From positions 1 to 52,119 of the forward strand of contig DATBFX010000606.1 of the NCBI GenBank assembly GCA_036558305.1: DNA of 52,119 nt. Reading direction: 5' to 3'. This DNA is from DATBFX01 sp036558305 (GTDB lineage: Bacteria > Chloroflexota > Chloroflexia > Thermomicrobiales > UBA6265). Positions 8,388 to 17,131 of the stretch are shown here, one piece after another. The position numbers were made by a program, and so were the translations under genes. The first letter of the stretch is position 1. The number at the start of each line of letters is the position of its first letter. The notes below the pieces were generated by a model. The model was not told the origin of the DNA and made no database searches. It saw only the letters and a list, made by a program, of their open reading frames with translations.

Positions 8388-9136
8388 TTCTGTTCCGCGA
8401 TCCGCGCCGCGATCCCGTCGAGGACGCACTCGAGACCCCAGGCGAAGGTACGGTCCATGTCGAGGAACTCGAGGGGATCGACCTGGACGCGGGCCAAGCG
8501 CGGATAGTTGCCGGTGGCCAGGGCTTGCTGGGCGAACGGTTCGATCGCCAGCAACCACTGCTGGCGCATTTCTTCTTCGGTGAGACCGAGTTGGCGGCGA
8601 GCTGCCTCCTGGTTCAATTCGCCCAGCGTGAACCCGAGCGTGTAGTCGTCGACCACGCCGGTGATGCCGAACATCGTCCGCGCGTCGAGACCGAGCCCGT
8701 CGACGGCGGCGAGCGAGAGGTCGGCGTGGCGCATCATGTTCGGACCGAAACTCGGCAGGCTGGCGAAGATCGTCGCCATCCAGGGGTGGCGTTTCATGGT
8801 CGCGCGCGACTGATGGGCGATCTGGCGAAGATTGGCGCGCCAATCGGCAGAGGGGGGGTCGGGCATCTGGACCTCGCCCATCAACTCGTCCCGCATCAAC
8901 TCCAGCAGGTTCTCCTTGTTCGGGACGTGCCAGTAGAGCGACATCGTGCCGACGCCGAGGTGGGAGGCGAGCCGGCGCATCGTGACGGCGTCCAACCCCT
9001 CGGCGTCGGCGATGGCGATCGCGGCGCGCACGATCTGGCCGCGGCTGAGGGCCGCGTGGGAGCGGCGGGGCGGTCGCTCGGGACGGAGCCAGATCGATTC
9101 GAAGCGTGGGGGGTGGTCGCCGGTCCATCTGGGCAT
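8327..9136 (-). CDS. TetR-family transcriptional regulator of the adjacent exporter
   Basis: 269 residues from an ATG at 9136 with CCGGAG 9 bases upstream; a TTG at 9160 is possible but would overlap the operator region. The helix-turn-helix is at about 30-70 (VTMRRLASHLGVGTMSLYWHV). The C-terminal half matches the TetR_C ligand and dimer domain seen in tetracycline- and drug-responsive repressors. It is divergent from drrA-like and drrB-like exporter genes, with three operator-like repeats between, so it probably represses the exporter until a drug binds. The last residues are encoded by a heptamer repeat and are likely disordered. Confidence 0.9.
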   Translation of the reverse strand: MPRWTGDHPPRFESIWLRPERPPRRSHAALSRGQIVRAAIAIADAEGLDAVTMRRLASHLGVGTMSLYWHVPNKENLLELMRDELMGEVQMPDPPSADWRANLRQIAHQSRATMKRHPWMATIFASLPSFGPNMMRHADLSLAAVDGLGLDARTMFGITGVVDDYTLGFTLGELNQEAARRQLGLTEEEMRQQWLLAIEPFAQQALATGNYPRLARVQVDPLEFLDMDRTFAWGLECVLDGIAARIAEQKAEGGRRKAEEIVDESQSIA

Positions 9137-9153
9137 CGTGGTCGCTCCGGGGG

Positions 9154-9182
9154 TTGACAATCGTACAACGTACCATTATCGT
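9154..9182 (+). promoter_or_regulatory. Promoter of the ABC exporter operon
   Basis: A perfect -35 box TTGACA (9154-9159), a 17-base spacer and TATCGT (9177-9182). The spacer and -10 lie inside the operator array, so bound repressor would block RNA polymerase. Confidence 0.55.
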
Positions 9183-9211
9183 ACATTGTACCATCGTCGT
9201 ACGATGTACGA
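9161..9211. promoter_or_regulatory. Triple operator array for the TetR regulator
   Basis: Three copies of TCGTAC-N3-GTAC start at 9161, 9179 and 9197, exactly 18 bases apart. The third, TCGTACGATGTACGA (9197-9211), is a full dyad; the first two end in GTACCA instead of GTACGA. TetR-family dimers bind dyads of about 15-19 bases between divergent genes, which fits. An 18-base period does not match whole helical turns, so adjacent dimers would sit on rotated faces. Confidence 0.7.
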
Positions 9212-9230
9212 CGATGCCGCAAGGAGATAG

Positions 9231-9281
9231 ATGCCTATGGTCTCAGAGCCGGGAGGTCTTCACCAGTGTCCATCCATCTGA
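9231..9281 (+). CDS. Possible 16-residue leader peptide
   Basis: AAGGAGATAG is followed directly by ATG at 9231, and the frame MPMVSEPGGLHQCPSI ends at 9281 inside the exporter gene. This ribosome site is the strongest in the region, yet it is out of frame with the exporter, whose own GTG (9266) lies within the short frame. Translation of the leader could feed ribosomes to the exporter or interfere with it. It may also be chance. Confidence 0.3.
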   Translation: MPMVSEPGGLHQCPSI

Positions 9282-10282
9282 CCGCCGCGCCCGGGAGCGA
9301 TCGGGCGATCGTGGCGCGCGGCCTTCGCAAGCGGTTCGGCGAGACGCAAGCCCTGCGGGGCGTCGATCTCGCCGTCGAGCGCGGCTCGATCTTCGGTCTG
9401 CTTGGGCCGAACGGCGCCGGCAAGACGACGATTGTCCGCATCCTGACAACCCTCCTCAAACCGGATGGCGGCGACGCCCAAGTGGCAGGATTCGACGTCG
9501 TCCGCGACGGCGAGCAGGTCCGCTGCCGGATCGGGCTGGCCGGGCAGTACGCGACGGTCGACGAACTGCTGACGGGCCGCGCCAACCTGGAGATGATCGG
9601 CCGCCTCTACCACCTGCCGAAGAAAGCTGCCAAGCAACGGGCCGAGGAACTGCTCGAACGGTTCGCGCTGACCGACGCCGCCGGTCGGATCGCCAAAACC
9701 TACTCCGGCGGGATGCGGCGGCGCCTCGACCTGGCGGCGAGTCTGGTCGTTGCACCGCCGGTGCTCTTCCTCGACGAACCGACGACGGGGCTTGATCCCG
9801 CCAGCCGCCAGGCCGTCTGGGACATGATCGGCGAGCTCGTCGCCGATGGCACGACCGTGCTCTTGACGACGCAGTACCTCGACGAGGCCGACCGCCTCGC
9901 CGACCAGATCGCCGTGATCGACCACGGGACCGTCATCGCCGAGGGATCGCCGGACGAACTGAAGGCGTCGACCGGCGGCGAACAAGTCGACGTCGTCGTG
10001 CGAGACGGGAGCCGGTTGGGCGAGGCCATCGCCGCGGTGGCGCGGGCGGCCGAGGCCGAACCGCGGATCGATCGCGAGGCCCATCGGATCACCGCGCCGG
10101 TGCCGGACGGGGCGGCGGCGCTCATCCGTGTGGTTCGCGAGTTCGACACCGCCGGGATCGCGGTCGACGACATCGCGCTGCGGCGGCCGACGCTCGACGA
10201 GGTTTTCCTCAACCTCACCGGTCACACCGCTGAGGCAGACGACGTGGCCGAGTTGACGCCGGTCGGAAAGGTAGCCGCCTGA
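9266..10282 (+). CDS. ABC exporter ATP-binding protein, DrrA (daunorubicin-resistance) type
   Basis: 338 residues from a GTG at 9266 with GGGAGGT 8 bases upstream. Walker A is GPNGAGKTT (47-55), the signature is YSGGMRRRLDLA (about 148-159), Walker B is LFLDEPTTGLDP, and the switch region LLTTQYLDEAD is present. The C-terminal 100 residues match the DrrA-type extension. It powers the permease encoded next, with a TGATG overlap at 10280-10284. Members export anthracyclines and other hydrophobic compounds. Control by the divergent TetR is likely. Confidence 0.95.
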   Translation: MSIHLTAAPGSDRAIVARGLRKRFGETQALRGVDLAVERGSIFGLLGPNGAGKTTIVRILTTLLKPDGGDAQVAGFDVVRDGEQVRCRIGLAGQYATVDELLTGRANLEMIGRLYHLPKKAAKQRAEELLERFALTDAAGRIAKTYSGGMRRRLDLAASLVVAPPVLFLDEPTTGLDPASRQAVWDMIGELVADGTTVLLTTQYLDEADRLADQIAVIDHGTVIAEGSPDELKASTGGEQVDVVVRDGSRLGEAIAAVARAAEAEPRIDREAHRITAPVPDGAAALIRVVREFDTAGIAVDDIALRRPTLDEVFLNLTGHTAEADDVAELTPVGKVAA

Positions 10283-11121
10283 TGGACGCGATCGCGATTC
10301 CCGCACCGCCGACGACACCGTTCGGACGGCTGCGCTGGGTGCTCGCCGACAGCCTGGTCGTGGCCCGGCGCAATCTTGCGCACATCCGCCACATCCCGGA
10401 AAAACTGAGCGACGTCACGATCCAACCGATCCTCTTCGTCGTCCTCTTCGGGTACGTCTTCGGCAGCGCCATCGCCGTGCCCGGCGGCAACTACCGCGAG
10501 TTCCTGATGGCCGGGATGTTCGCGATGACGCTGTTCGGCACGATCAACAGCACGGCGATCGGGATGGCCGACGACATGTCGAAGGGGCTGATCGATCGCT
10601 TCCGGGCGCTGCCGATGGCGCGATCGGCGGTGCTGATCGGGCGGACGATGTCCGATCTGCTCGAGGCTTGCCTCGGTGTTACCCTGCTGGCGCTGACCGG
10701 GTTGGCGGTGGGGTGGCGACCCCACGAGGGGCCGTGGCACACCCTCGCCGCCTTCCTCCTCATCCTCCTCTTCGGATTGGCGATGAGTTGCGCCGGCATC
10801 TTCATCGGCTTGACGGTGCGGTCGCCGGAGTCGGCGCAATCGCTCGGGTTCATCGTCTTCTTCCCGCTGATCTTCCTCTCCAACAACTTCGTGCCGACCG
10901 ACGGGATGCCGCGGGTGCTGCGCGACATCGCGGACTGGAGTCCGATCAGCGCCGTCACCGCCGCCTGCCGCGATCTCTTCGGCAACCCCGGTGCCCCGAC
11001 CGCCGCCTCGCCGTGGCCGTTGCAGCACGCCGTCGCGATCTCGATCGCCTGGTCGCTGGCGTTCATGGCCGTCTTCCTGCCGTTGGGTATCCGCCGCTAC
11101 CTTGCCGCGACGACCCGGTGA
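10282..11121 (+). CDS. ABC-2 type exporter permease, DrrB type
   Basis: 279 residues. Six membrane segments are visible, beginning about residues 50-70 (IQPILFVVLFGYVFG) and ending at 250-270. The ABC-2 signature region GFIVFFPLIFLSNNFVPTDGMP (about 190-210) is typical of DrrB and NodJ-like permeases. It overlaps the ATPase gene, so the two are made together and should form a dimeric exporter in the inner membrane. The substrate is unknown. Confidence 0.95.
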   Translation: MDAIAIPAPPTTPFGRLRWVLADSLVVARRNLAHIRHIPEKLSDVTIQPILFVVLFGYVFGSAIAVPGGNYREFLMAGMFAMTLFGTINSTAIGMADDMSKGLIDRFRALPMARSAVLIGRTMSDLLEACLGVTLLALTGLAVGWRPHEGPWHTLAAFLLILLFGLAMSCAGIFIGLTVRSPESAQSLGFIVFFPLIFLSNNFVPTDGMPRVLRDIADWSPISAVTAACRDLFGNPGAPTAASPWPLQHAVAISIAWSLAFMAVFLPLGIRRYLAATTR

Positions 11122-11134
11122 TGCGGAGCGGTAA

Positions 11135-11177
11135 CCCGTCGGGGTGAGGCGTTCTGCACGAACGCTCCCCCGACGGG
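11135..11177. terminator. Long hairpin after the ABC exporter operon
   Basis: CCCGTCGGGG (11135-11144) pairs with CCCCGACGGG (11168-11177), and inside it GCGTTC pairs with GAACGC. It separates the ABC exporter from the downstream MFS gene. No T-run follows. Confidence 0.45.
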
Positions 11178-11228
11178 GAGGGGTATCATCCTCACCCGGA
11201 ATCGCGCCCGATCCGGGAGGATGTCGTT

Positions 11229-12740
11229 ATGTCGCGTCTGCACTCCCTCGACTACAAGTGGCTCGTGGCGGCGGTGTTCGTGTCGGGGTTGTTCATGGAC
11301 CTCCTCGACACGACGATCGTCAACGTCGCCCTGCCGACCCTCGGCAAGGAATTCAACGCGGCCAACACGACCCTCGAATGGGTGGTGACCGGGTATCTGC
11401 TCAGTCTGGCGGTCTGGATACCGGCGTCGGGTTGGCTCGGCGACCGGTTCGGGACGAAGAAGATCTTCTTGCTGGCACTCTTCCTCTTCACGCTCGGGTC
11501 GGCGCTCTGCGGCGAGGCGTGGAGTATCGGTTCGCTGATCGCGTTTCGCGTCTTGCAGGGGGTCGGGGGCGGCATGCTGACGCCGGTGGGGACGGCGATG
11601 CTCTTCCGCGCCTTCCCGGCCAACGAGCGGGCGCAGGCGTCGTCGGTGCTGGCGATACCGGTGGCGATCGCGCCGACGATCGGCCCGATCCTCGGCGGCA
11701 TCCTGGTCGACCAGGCGAGCTGGCGGTGGATCTTCCGCGTCAACATCCCGATCGGTATTTTCGGCTTCTTCTTCGCCCTCAAGGTGCTCAAGGAGCACAC
11801 CGAGCCCGACGTCGGGCGGTTCGATCTGCCGGGGTTCCTCCTCGCCGGTAGCAGTCTGCCGCTCGTCCTCTACGCCCTCTCGCAGGCGCCGGAGCACGGT
11901 TGGACCGCGACCTCGGTGCTGGTCACCGGGCTCGGCGGCATCGCGTTGATGGCGTTGATGGTCGTCGTCGAATTGCGGGTCGAGCAACCGATGCTGGCGC
12001 TGCGCCTCTTCCGCGACCGGATGTTTCGGAGCGCCAACACCGTCTACTTCGCGACGGCGGCCGGGTTGGTCGGCGTCATCTTCTTGCTGCCGCTCTTCCT
12101 CCAGCAATTGCGCGATCTGTCGGCGACCCAGTCGGGGTTGACGACCTTCCCCCAGGCGCTCGGGATCATCGCCATCTCGCGGTTCGCCAGCCGGTCGTAC
12201 CCGACGTACGGGCCGCGCCGGATGCTGATGGTCGGCATGGCGGGGATGGCGATCAGCACCGCCCTCTTCCTCTTCGTCGGGTTGGAAACGAGTCAGTGGT
12301 GGATCCGCGGCATCATGTTCCTGCGGGGGATCTTCTTCGGCCTGACGTTGATCCCGCTCCAGGCGGCGACGTTTTCGACGATCACGCCGCGCGACCAGGG
12401 ACGCGCCTCGTCGCTGTTCAGCACCAATCGCCAGGTCGCGTCCTCGTTCGGCGTCGCGATCCTGGCGACGGTGCTGACGGACCGCACCAAGCACCACGTC
12501 GAGTCGGCGATGGCCCAAGCCCACGTCGCGAATCCCTTCCAACTGCCCAGTGCCGTCCTCGATCAGGCGACACTCCATGGGTACCACGATGCGTATTTCG
12601 CCGGGGTCGTCTTTGCGCTGATCGGGCTGGCAGCAACGTTCCTCATCCACGACGAAGATGCCGCCGCGTCGATGGCGCAGGCGGAGGCGAAGGCCAGGCG
12701 GAGAGACGAAGCGGGGGAACAGGCGGCGGTGGCGCGCTGA
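11229..12740 (+). CDS. DHA2-family MFS multidrug transporter (EmrB/QacA type)
   Basis: 503 residues from an ATG with GGGAGG 8 bases upstream. Fourteen membrane segments are expected for DHA2. Motif D1 is visible near the start (LDTTIVNVALPTL, residues 25-37), the motif A loop follows as GWLGDRFGTKK, and motif C is IAPTIGPILGG (about 150-160). These proteins exchange protons for lipophilic drugs. The gene follows the ABC exporter in the same direction with a hairpin between, so it may share the TetR-controlled transcript or have its own promoter. Confidence 0.95.
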   Translation: MSRLHSLDYKWLVAAVFVSGLFMDLLDTTIVNVALPTLGKEFNAANTTLEWVVTGYLLSLAVWIPASGWLGDRFGTKKIFLLALFLFTLGSALCGEAWSIGSLIAFRVLQGVGGGMLTPVGTAMLFRAFPANERAQASSVLAIPVAIAPTIGPILGGILVDQASWRWIFRVNIPIGIFGFFFALKVLKEHTEPDVGRFDLPGFLLAGSSLPLVLYALSQAPEHGWTATSVLVTGLGGIALMALMVVVELRVEQPMLALRLFRDRMFRSANTVYFATAAGLVGVIFLLPLFLQQLRDLSATQSGLTTFPQALGIIAISRFASRSYPTYGPRRMLMVGMAGMAISTALFLFVGLETSQWWIRGIMFLRGIFFGLTLIPLQAATFSTITPRDQGRASSLFSTNRQVASSFGVAILATVLTDRTKHHVESAMAQAHVANPFQLPSAVLDQATLHGYHDAYFAGVVFALIGLAATFLIHDEDAAASMAQAEAKARRRDEAGEQAAVAR

Positions 12741-12748
12741 GCGCCGGC

Positions 12749-12775
12749 CGCCGGGCCAAAACGGATTGCCCGGCG
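12749..12775. terminator. Terminator-like hairpin between convergent genes
   Basis: CGCCGGGC (12749-12756) pairs exactly with GCCCGGCG (12768-12775) with an 11-base loop, just after the MFS stop and before the 3' end of the converging membrane-protein gene. Confidence 0.45.
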
Positions 12776-12813
12776 ACCGACCGCGCGCAGTACACCCCCA
12801 AGGGGGCCGCGGC

Positions 12814-14334
12814 CTACGTGGTGCGCGTCTGCACGCTGGAGTTTTGGAGGTCCACCTTGTAGCGGTCGGCCTCGCCTTGCAGGCGGTTGATCAACAGGTC
12901 CGGCGTCAGGCCAAACACCGCCGCCACGAGCACCCCAAACTGGTTCTTTTCGATGTTGAAGATGTCCTGCAGTGCCGGGATGGGGATATCCTTGAACGAT
13001 GCCTGGTCGGCCGCAACCTGGAGCGGCTGGTTGAGCACCGGATAGAGCGTCGCCATCACCAGCACGCCGCCGAGCGCGGCGAGACCGGAGAGGACCGGCG
13101 CATAGATGAGACGCGCCCGCCGCAGACCGAAGTCCTCGTCGCCCGACCTGACCTCCTCGCTCGACGAGTTTCGCAACTGGGCAAACAGGCCGACGACCGC
13201 GCCGATCAGAAAGAAGGCCCCTCCCCCGACGATCGACGTCACCGGTGTCTGGTAGAGGACCGCGAGGTCCAGCAGCGCAAAGGCCAATAGTGCGGTGATC
13301 ATCCCCGTCCAGATCAGGTGGTTCCGTGCGCGGATCACCCCCTCCCGACTCTCGTCGCGGAACTGGTTGATTGCCTGCCGGACGTCGGCCAGAAGCAGGG
13401 GTGCCCCCGCTTTCGCGACACCGGGATCGGCATCGGTGAAGTCCGGTACGTCCGTCGCGTCCACGAGCAACTTCTTGCCACCGAGCAACGAGAGGACGCC
13501 GCGCAGCCGCTTGAGCAAATCGGTCTCGTTCTTGATCCCCGAGTTGATGAGTCGCAATTCGTCGTAGAGGCCGTTGGCCACCAATTGCTCGGGCGACTCG
13601 ACGAGGAAGAGTCCTTGCTCGGCGTCGTGGAGGCGACGCCAGATGTCGATGAAGCCGCTGCCGACCACCCACTTCGTGCCGGTACTCTTCTTTCTCGGTT
13701 GGTCGTCGGTGGAGATGCCGAGTTCGCAAGCGATGTAGTCGCGATGATCCCGCGCTTCGGTACAGGCGATCTGCTGATCGGCCGTGACGACCTTGCCCTC
13801 CGGGCAGAGCGTTTCGAGATGCGCGGCCAGACTCGTCCACCGTTCCTGCAATTCCCCGTACTGGTCCGGGTTCGTTTGGTCGGGGGCGGCCTGGCCACCG
13901 AGCCGGCGGGAATAGACCAGACCGACGAGGATCGCGGTGACGACACCCGCGGCGACGGCGACGTAGGCCTGCGTACCCGTCGTCTCTCCGATCCCGATGA
14001 TGTAGACGGCGATCGTCACGATCGCGGCGAGACTGAGATCGACCAACGCCGAGTTCAGGAGCGCGGCGCGGAACCCCTTGCCGTTCGCGGGCTCCGCCCT
14101 GCTCATCGTGTCCGGTCCCAGTTTGAGCACGGTGTCGACCCCGTTTGGCGACACCGGCACGGTGACGACCGTTGCACCGGCCCCGTTCGTCGCCGTCGCT
14201 CCGTTGCCCGCCGTCTGCGGCGACTGCTCGCCCGTCTGGGGCGGCTCGGTCGCGACCGCGACCGCCCCCCCACCGGCGGCCGGCACGTTTGCCGGATCGG
14301 TGTTGGGTGCGTTCCCCTGGTCATCGGGTGCCAT
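12814..14334 (-). CDS. Multi-pass membrane protein of unknown function
   Basis: 506 residues from an ATG with GGAGG 8 bases upstream. Residues 1-80 are a Pro/Ala/Gly/Thr-rich disordered head. Two membrane segments lie near 95-115 (SLAAIVTIAVYIIGI) and 120-140. A soluble block of about 190 residues follows with charged helices, then two membrane segments near 335-385, one near 410-430 and one near 465-480. The C-terminal tail is soluble. I do not recognise a family; there are no catalytic motifs. The soluble block between paired helices suggests a sensor or scaffold role, but this is a guess. The gene appears monocistronic. Confidence 0.8.
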   Translation of the reverse strand: MAPDDQGNAPNTDPANVPAAGGGAVAVATEPPQTGEQSPQTAGNGATATNGAGATVVTVPVSPNGVDTVLKLGPDTMSRAEPANGKGFRAALLNSALVDLSLAAIVTIAVYIIGIGETTGTQAYVAVAAGVVTAILVGLVYSRRLGGQAAPDQTNPDQYGELQERWTSLAAHLETLCPEGKVVTADQQIACTEARDHRDYIACELGISTDDQPRKKSTGTKWVVGSGFIDIWRRLHDAEQGLFLVESPEQLVANGLYDELRLINSGIKNETDLLKRLRGVLSLLGGKKLLVDATDVPDFTDADPGVAKAGAPLLLADVRQAINQFRDESREGVIRARNHLIWTGMITALLAFALLDLAVLYQTPVTSIVGGGAFFLIGAVVGLFAQLRNSSSEEVRSGDEDFGLRRARLIYAPVLSGLAALGGVLVMATLYPVLNQPLQVAADQASFKDIPIPALQDIFNIEKNQFGVLVAAVFGLTPDLLINRLQGEADRYKVDLQNSSVQTRTT

Positions 14335-14759
14335 CGTTCTTGCCTCCTGACTGGACCGCCCCGGTCAACCGGGGGCCGTCGACGATGATTGGGTGATGGG
14401 TCCTGTTCGGATAGCGCCGCGCGGGCTCGAAGCCAATCACGGGGTGTCACCGACCGCCCCCCGGCAGCCCCTAGCCCCGGGGGCGGAACGCACGCCGATC
14501 CTACGCCGCAGCATACGGTTTCGTTTTTCACCCAACGCGTACGATAGGGTATCGAAGGGGTCTTGCCATCCTTAAAACAATGCACAAGACCGATGCAGCA
14601 AGGAGGAAAGGGGCCAACGCACGATCGGGTTGACTCCTGCCGCGGCCCTCTTTTCGGCGGAAGCCAGCGCCAGACACGGGGAACGAGGCGGACGTGGCAT
14701 GCCGGCCCACCGAACGCGGGCCGGCCGGTCGTCCGCTCCGTCGCCGATCGGCGGCCGCG
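14335..14759. other. Intergenic stretch with no supportable gene
   Basis: 425 bases between the membrane-protein gene and the serine hydrolase, both on the minus strand. Open frames here have proline/arginine-rich compositions and look like chance. No repeat family of this window and no clear promoter was found. Confidence 0.5.
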
Positions 14760-16112
14760 TCAGGCGGGATACCCCAACCGCCCTCCGAACCGCAGGAACC
14801 GGACGCCGCCGTCGGCATTGAGGATCAGCTCGGCGTAGGCGCCGTCGAGTTCGCCGCCGTCGACGACGAAGATGCGGTCGGCGACCGGGACGAGGCGGAA
14901 GGGGTCGCGGACGGTCTCCTCGCCGGTGAAGGCGTTGCGGGTGACGCGCTCGACGCGGTAGCCGCCGTCCTCGACGGTCAGGGTGGCGACGGCGAGGTTG
15001 TGCCGGTAGGTGCCGGCGAAGCGGGTGAGCGCGGCGGCGTCGAGGGTGATCCGCGGCGGTTTCTCGTCCGCGATGCCGAGGAAGCGTTCGAGGGCGACGT
15101 CGGCGATCTTGCCGTGGGCGGTGCTGCCGTGGTCGCCGTTGGTGAGGATGGCGAGCGCGAAACCGCGCTCCGGGATGGTGGTCAGGCGCGCCATGAAACC
15201 GTTGGTGGCGCCATTGTGCTCGGCGATGGTGAGACCGGCGGCAGGGCGCAGACTCCAACCGAGTCCCCAAATGCGCGGGTAATCGGCATCGGTCTGACGG
15301 GTCCGCATGGCTCTGGTCGACTCGGCCGAGAGGACGCGCCGGTCGTCCAGTTCGCCGTCCTGCATGTGGGCGCGGGCGAACCGGAGCAGTTCGGCAACGT
15401 TGGAGGAGATGCCGCCGGCGGGGTTCGAACGGCGGGGGATCGGCCAGGGGTCGGCGATCCGGGCCGGGTGGTTCGGCAACTGGATATGACCGACGGCGAC
15501 CGAATGGCGGATCGCCTCCGCGGCGAAGTAGGTGGTCCGCTCCAGACCGAGCGGTTTGAAGACGCGCTCCCGCATCGACTGCTCGAAGGGTTGCCCGAGG
15601 ATCAACTCGACCGCCCGCCCCGCCAGGTCGAACCCGGCGTTGCAGTAGGTCCAGAGGTCGCCCGGCGCCGTCTGCTGGGCGAGGTCGTGGAATGCCGCGA
15701 CGGCTTTCGCCAGGGCATCGTCACCGATTCCCTGATCGTCGAAGCGATCGCCGTAGAAACCGCCCTGGTGGGTGAGGAGATGGCGGACGGTGATGGTGCG
15801 GCGCGCCGTATCGTCGGCGAGAGGGAGATCGGGGACGTAGGCGACGACCGGGACGTCGAGGTCGAGTTTGCCCTCGTCGACGAGCGTCATCACCAGGGTG
15901 GCGGTGAAGACCTTGCTGATCGAGCCGATCTGGAAGAGGGTCTCCGGGACGACCGGTTGCTTCGTCTCCAGGCTGGTGACGCCGTAGCCGGCGGTCTCGA
16001 CCCGCCCGTCGTGGAGGATACCGACCGCCAGCCCCGGCACCTCCCACTTTTCCATCTGCTCCCGAACCAGATCGTCGATCTCCGCCAACGCCGCCAGTTG
16101 CTCGCCGCTCAC
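14760..16112 (-). CDS. Cytoplasmic serine hydrolase of the class C beta-lactamase/penicillin-binding fold
   Basis: 450 residues from a GTG at 16112 with GGAGGGGAG upstream. The SxxK motif is GSISK (Ser64, Lys67), the YxN motif is WTYCNAGF (about residue 153), and HNG appears in AEHNGATNG near 290, replacing the KTG of beta-lactamases. Residues about 345-450 form a lipocalin-like C-terminal beta domain, as in EstB- and D-aminopeptidase-type relatives. There is no signal peptide. Likely activities are D-aminopeptidase, esterase or a related acyl hydrolase. The paralogue at the left edge has a signal peptide and a different N-terminal region. Confidence 0.92.
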   Translation of the reverse strand: MSGEQLAALAEIDDLVREQMEKWEVPGLAVGILHDGRVETAGYGVTSLETKQPVVPETLFQIGSISKVFTATLVMTLVDEGKLDLDVPVVAYVPDLPLADDTARRTITVRHLLTHQGGFYGDRFDDQGIGDDALAKAVAAFHDLAQQTAPGDLWTYCNAGFDLAGRAVELILGQPFEQSMRERVFKPLGLERTTYFAAEAIRHSVAVGHIQLPNHPARIADPWPIPRRSNPAGGISSNVAELLRFARAHMQDGELDDRRVLSAESTRAMRTRQTDADYPRIWGLGWSLRPAAGLTIAEHNGATNGFMARLTTIPERGFALAILTNGDHGSTAHGKIADVALERFLGIADEKPPRITLDAAALTRFAGTYRHNLAVATLTVEDGGYRVERVTRNAFTGEETVRDPFRLVPVADRIFVVDGGELDGAYAELILNADGGVRFLRFGGRLGYPA

Positions 16113-16200
16113 GCTCTCCCCTCCCCTCCAGACGCGACCACGACTATCGCGGCATCATAGCTGCTCATGTCCGGTGTCGCTCGATTCAGAGGGGAAGTTC

Positions 16201-16890
16201 ATGGCCCGCTCTCTGGGCAACGCTTTGTCCGATTTCTTCTCGGCCCTGCCGGACGAAGCGACTGTGACCGGGCGAGAGGTTCGCCGGGTACTCCGAGCGA
16301 TCGATGCTCTCCACGGCACTGGAAACACGCACCTGCCAAGAATTCCGATCGAGGCAGAGACCAACCCGAACCGATTCGGTGCCTACGGGCGGACGACCGG
16401 CGGGCAGCCCGTTCGCATCCGCATCGAGCGAAACGGCGATCATCAGGCGCTGACGACCGCCCACGAAATCGGCCACTTCTTGGATCATCAGGCGTTTGGC
16501 ACGACCCCAAAGTTTGCATCGGAGCTCGATTCGCCGGTGTTGGTCAATTGGCGCCAAGCCGTGAGCGCGAGCCTCGCCATCACGGCCCTGCGCCAGATGG
16601 CATCGAGGAAGTCGATCGTGGTGTCTCAGCCGGACGGGGACGCATTCGTACACCTCGTCGACTCCACCTATGTTGACCATCTCCTTCGGCTCCGCGAGTT
16701 GTGGGCGCGGTCCTACGCACAGTACGTCGCGACCCGAAGCAACGATCCGGTCATGCGAGCGCGACTCGACCGGGAACGTGTGCGGAAGCTGGGGATGCCG
16801 TATTATCCGGAGCAGTGGGAGGATGACGACTTCGCTCCGATCGCGGAGGCTTTCGATGAACTTCTCAAAATCAACGGCTGGCGAGGATAG
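16201..16890 (+). CDS. HEXXH zinc metalloprotein (zincin-like), family unknown
   Basis: 229 residues. The ATG at 16201 follows GAGGGGAAG closely; a GTG at 16174 is less well placed. The zinc motif TTAHEIGHFLDH (His88, Glu89, His92) is clear. LRELWARSYAQYVATR, near 175, resembles the later helix that supplies the third ligand (its Glu) in other zincins. There is no signal peptide or membrane segment, so it acts in the cytoplasm. The start of the next small gene lies inside this one, so the two are translationally coupled. It could be a protease that cleaves a specific partner, but no substrate is evident. Confidence 0.75.
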   Translation: MARSLGNALSDFFSALPDEATVTGREVRRVLRAIDALHGTGNTHLPRIPIEAETNPNRFGAYGRTTGGQPVRIRIERNGDHQALTTAHEIGHFLDHQAFGTTPKFASELDSPVLVNWRQAVSASLAITALRQMASRKSIVVSQPDGDAFVHLVDSTYVDHLLRLRELWARSYAQYVATRSNDPVMRARLDRERVRKLGMPYYPEQWEDDDFAPIAEAFDELLKINGWRG

Positions 16891-17089
16891 GACCGCGGTG
16901 GCGGAGCGGGCCGATGACCCGTTCGTACGTGCCGTGCGGCGACGAATGGATGAGATCGGGATGTCCGAGCGGAAGGCCCGGTTTGTGACGGCGATCGAGT
17001 TCGGCCTGCTACCCGACGGCGACATCGTGACTGAGGGCCCGGAAACCTCAGAGGTTCCGCCCCGGCAGCAGACGAATCAGACCCCCTGA
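16856..17089 (+). CDS. Small protein overlapping the zincin gene
   Basis: 77 residues from an ATG at 16856 with GGAGG 6 bases upstream, overlapping the zincin gene by 35 bases in another frame. The middle (VRAVRRRMDEIGMSERKARF) is a charged helix pair; the C-terminus is short and polar. I recognise no family. The overlap implies co-expression, so it may be a partner, inhibitor or substrate of the zincin. Confidence 0.55.
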   Translation: MNFSKSTAGEDRTAVAERADDPFVRAVRRRMDEIGMSERKARFVTAIEFGLLPDGDIVTEGPETSEVPPRQQTNQTP

Positions 17090-17131
17090 CGCCCCAAACA
17101 CGGCACTGACCGACTATCGCGGAGGTTCGCC

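Noticed and set aside
14563..14838. Possible small gene in the 14.3-14.8 kb gap
   Set aside because: It runs into the 3' end of the antisense serine hydrolase and its composition is typical of chance high-GC frames.
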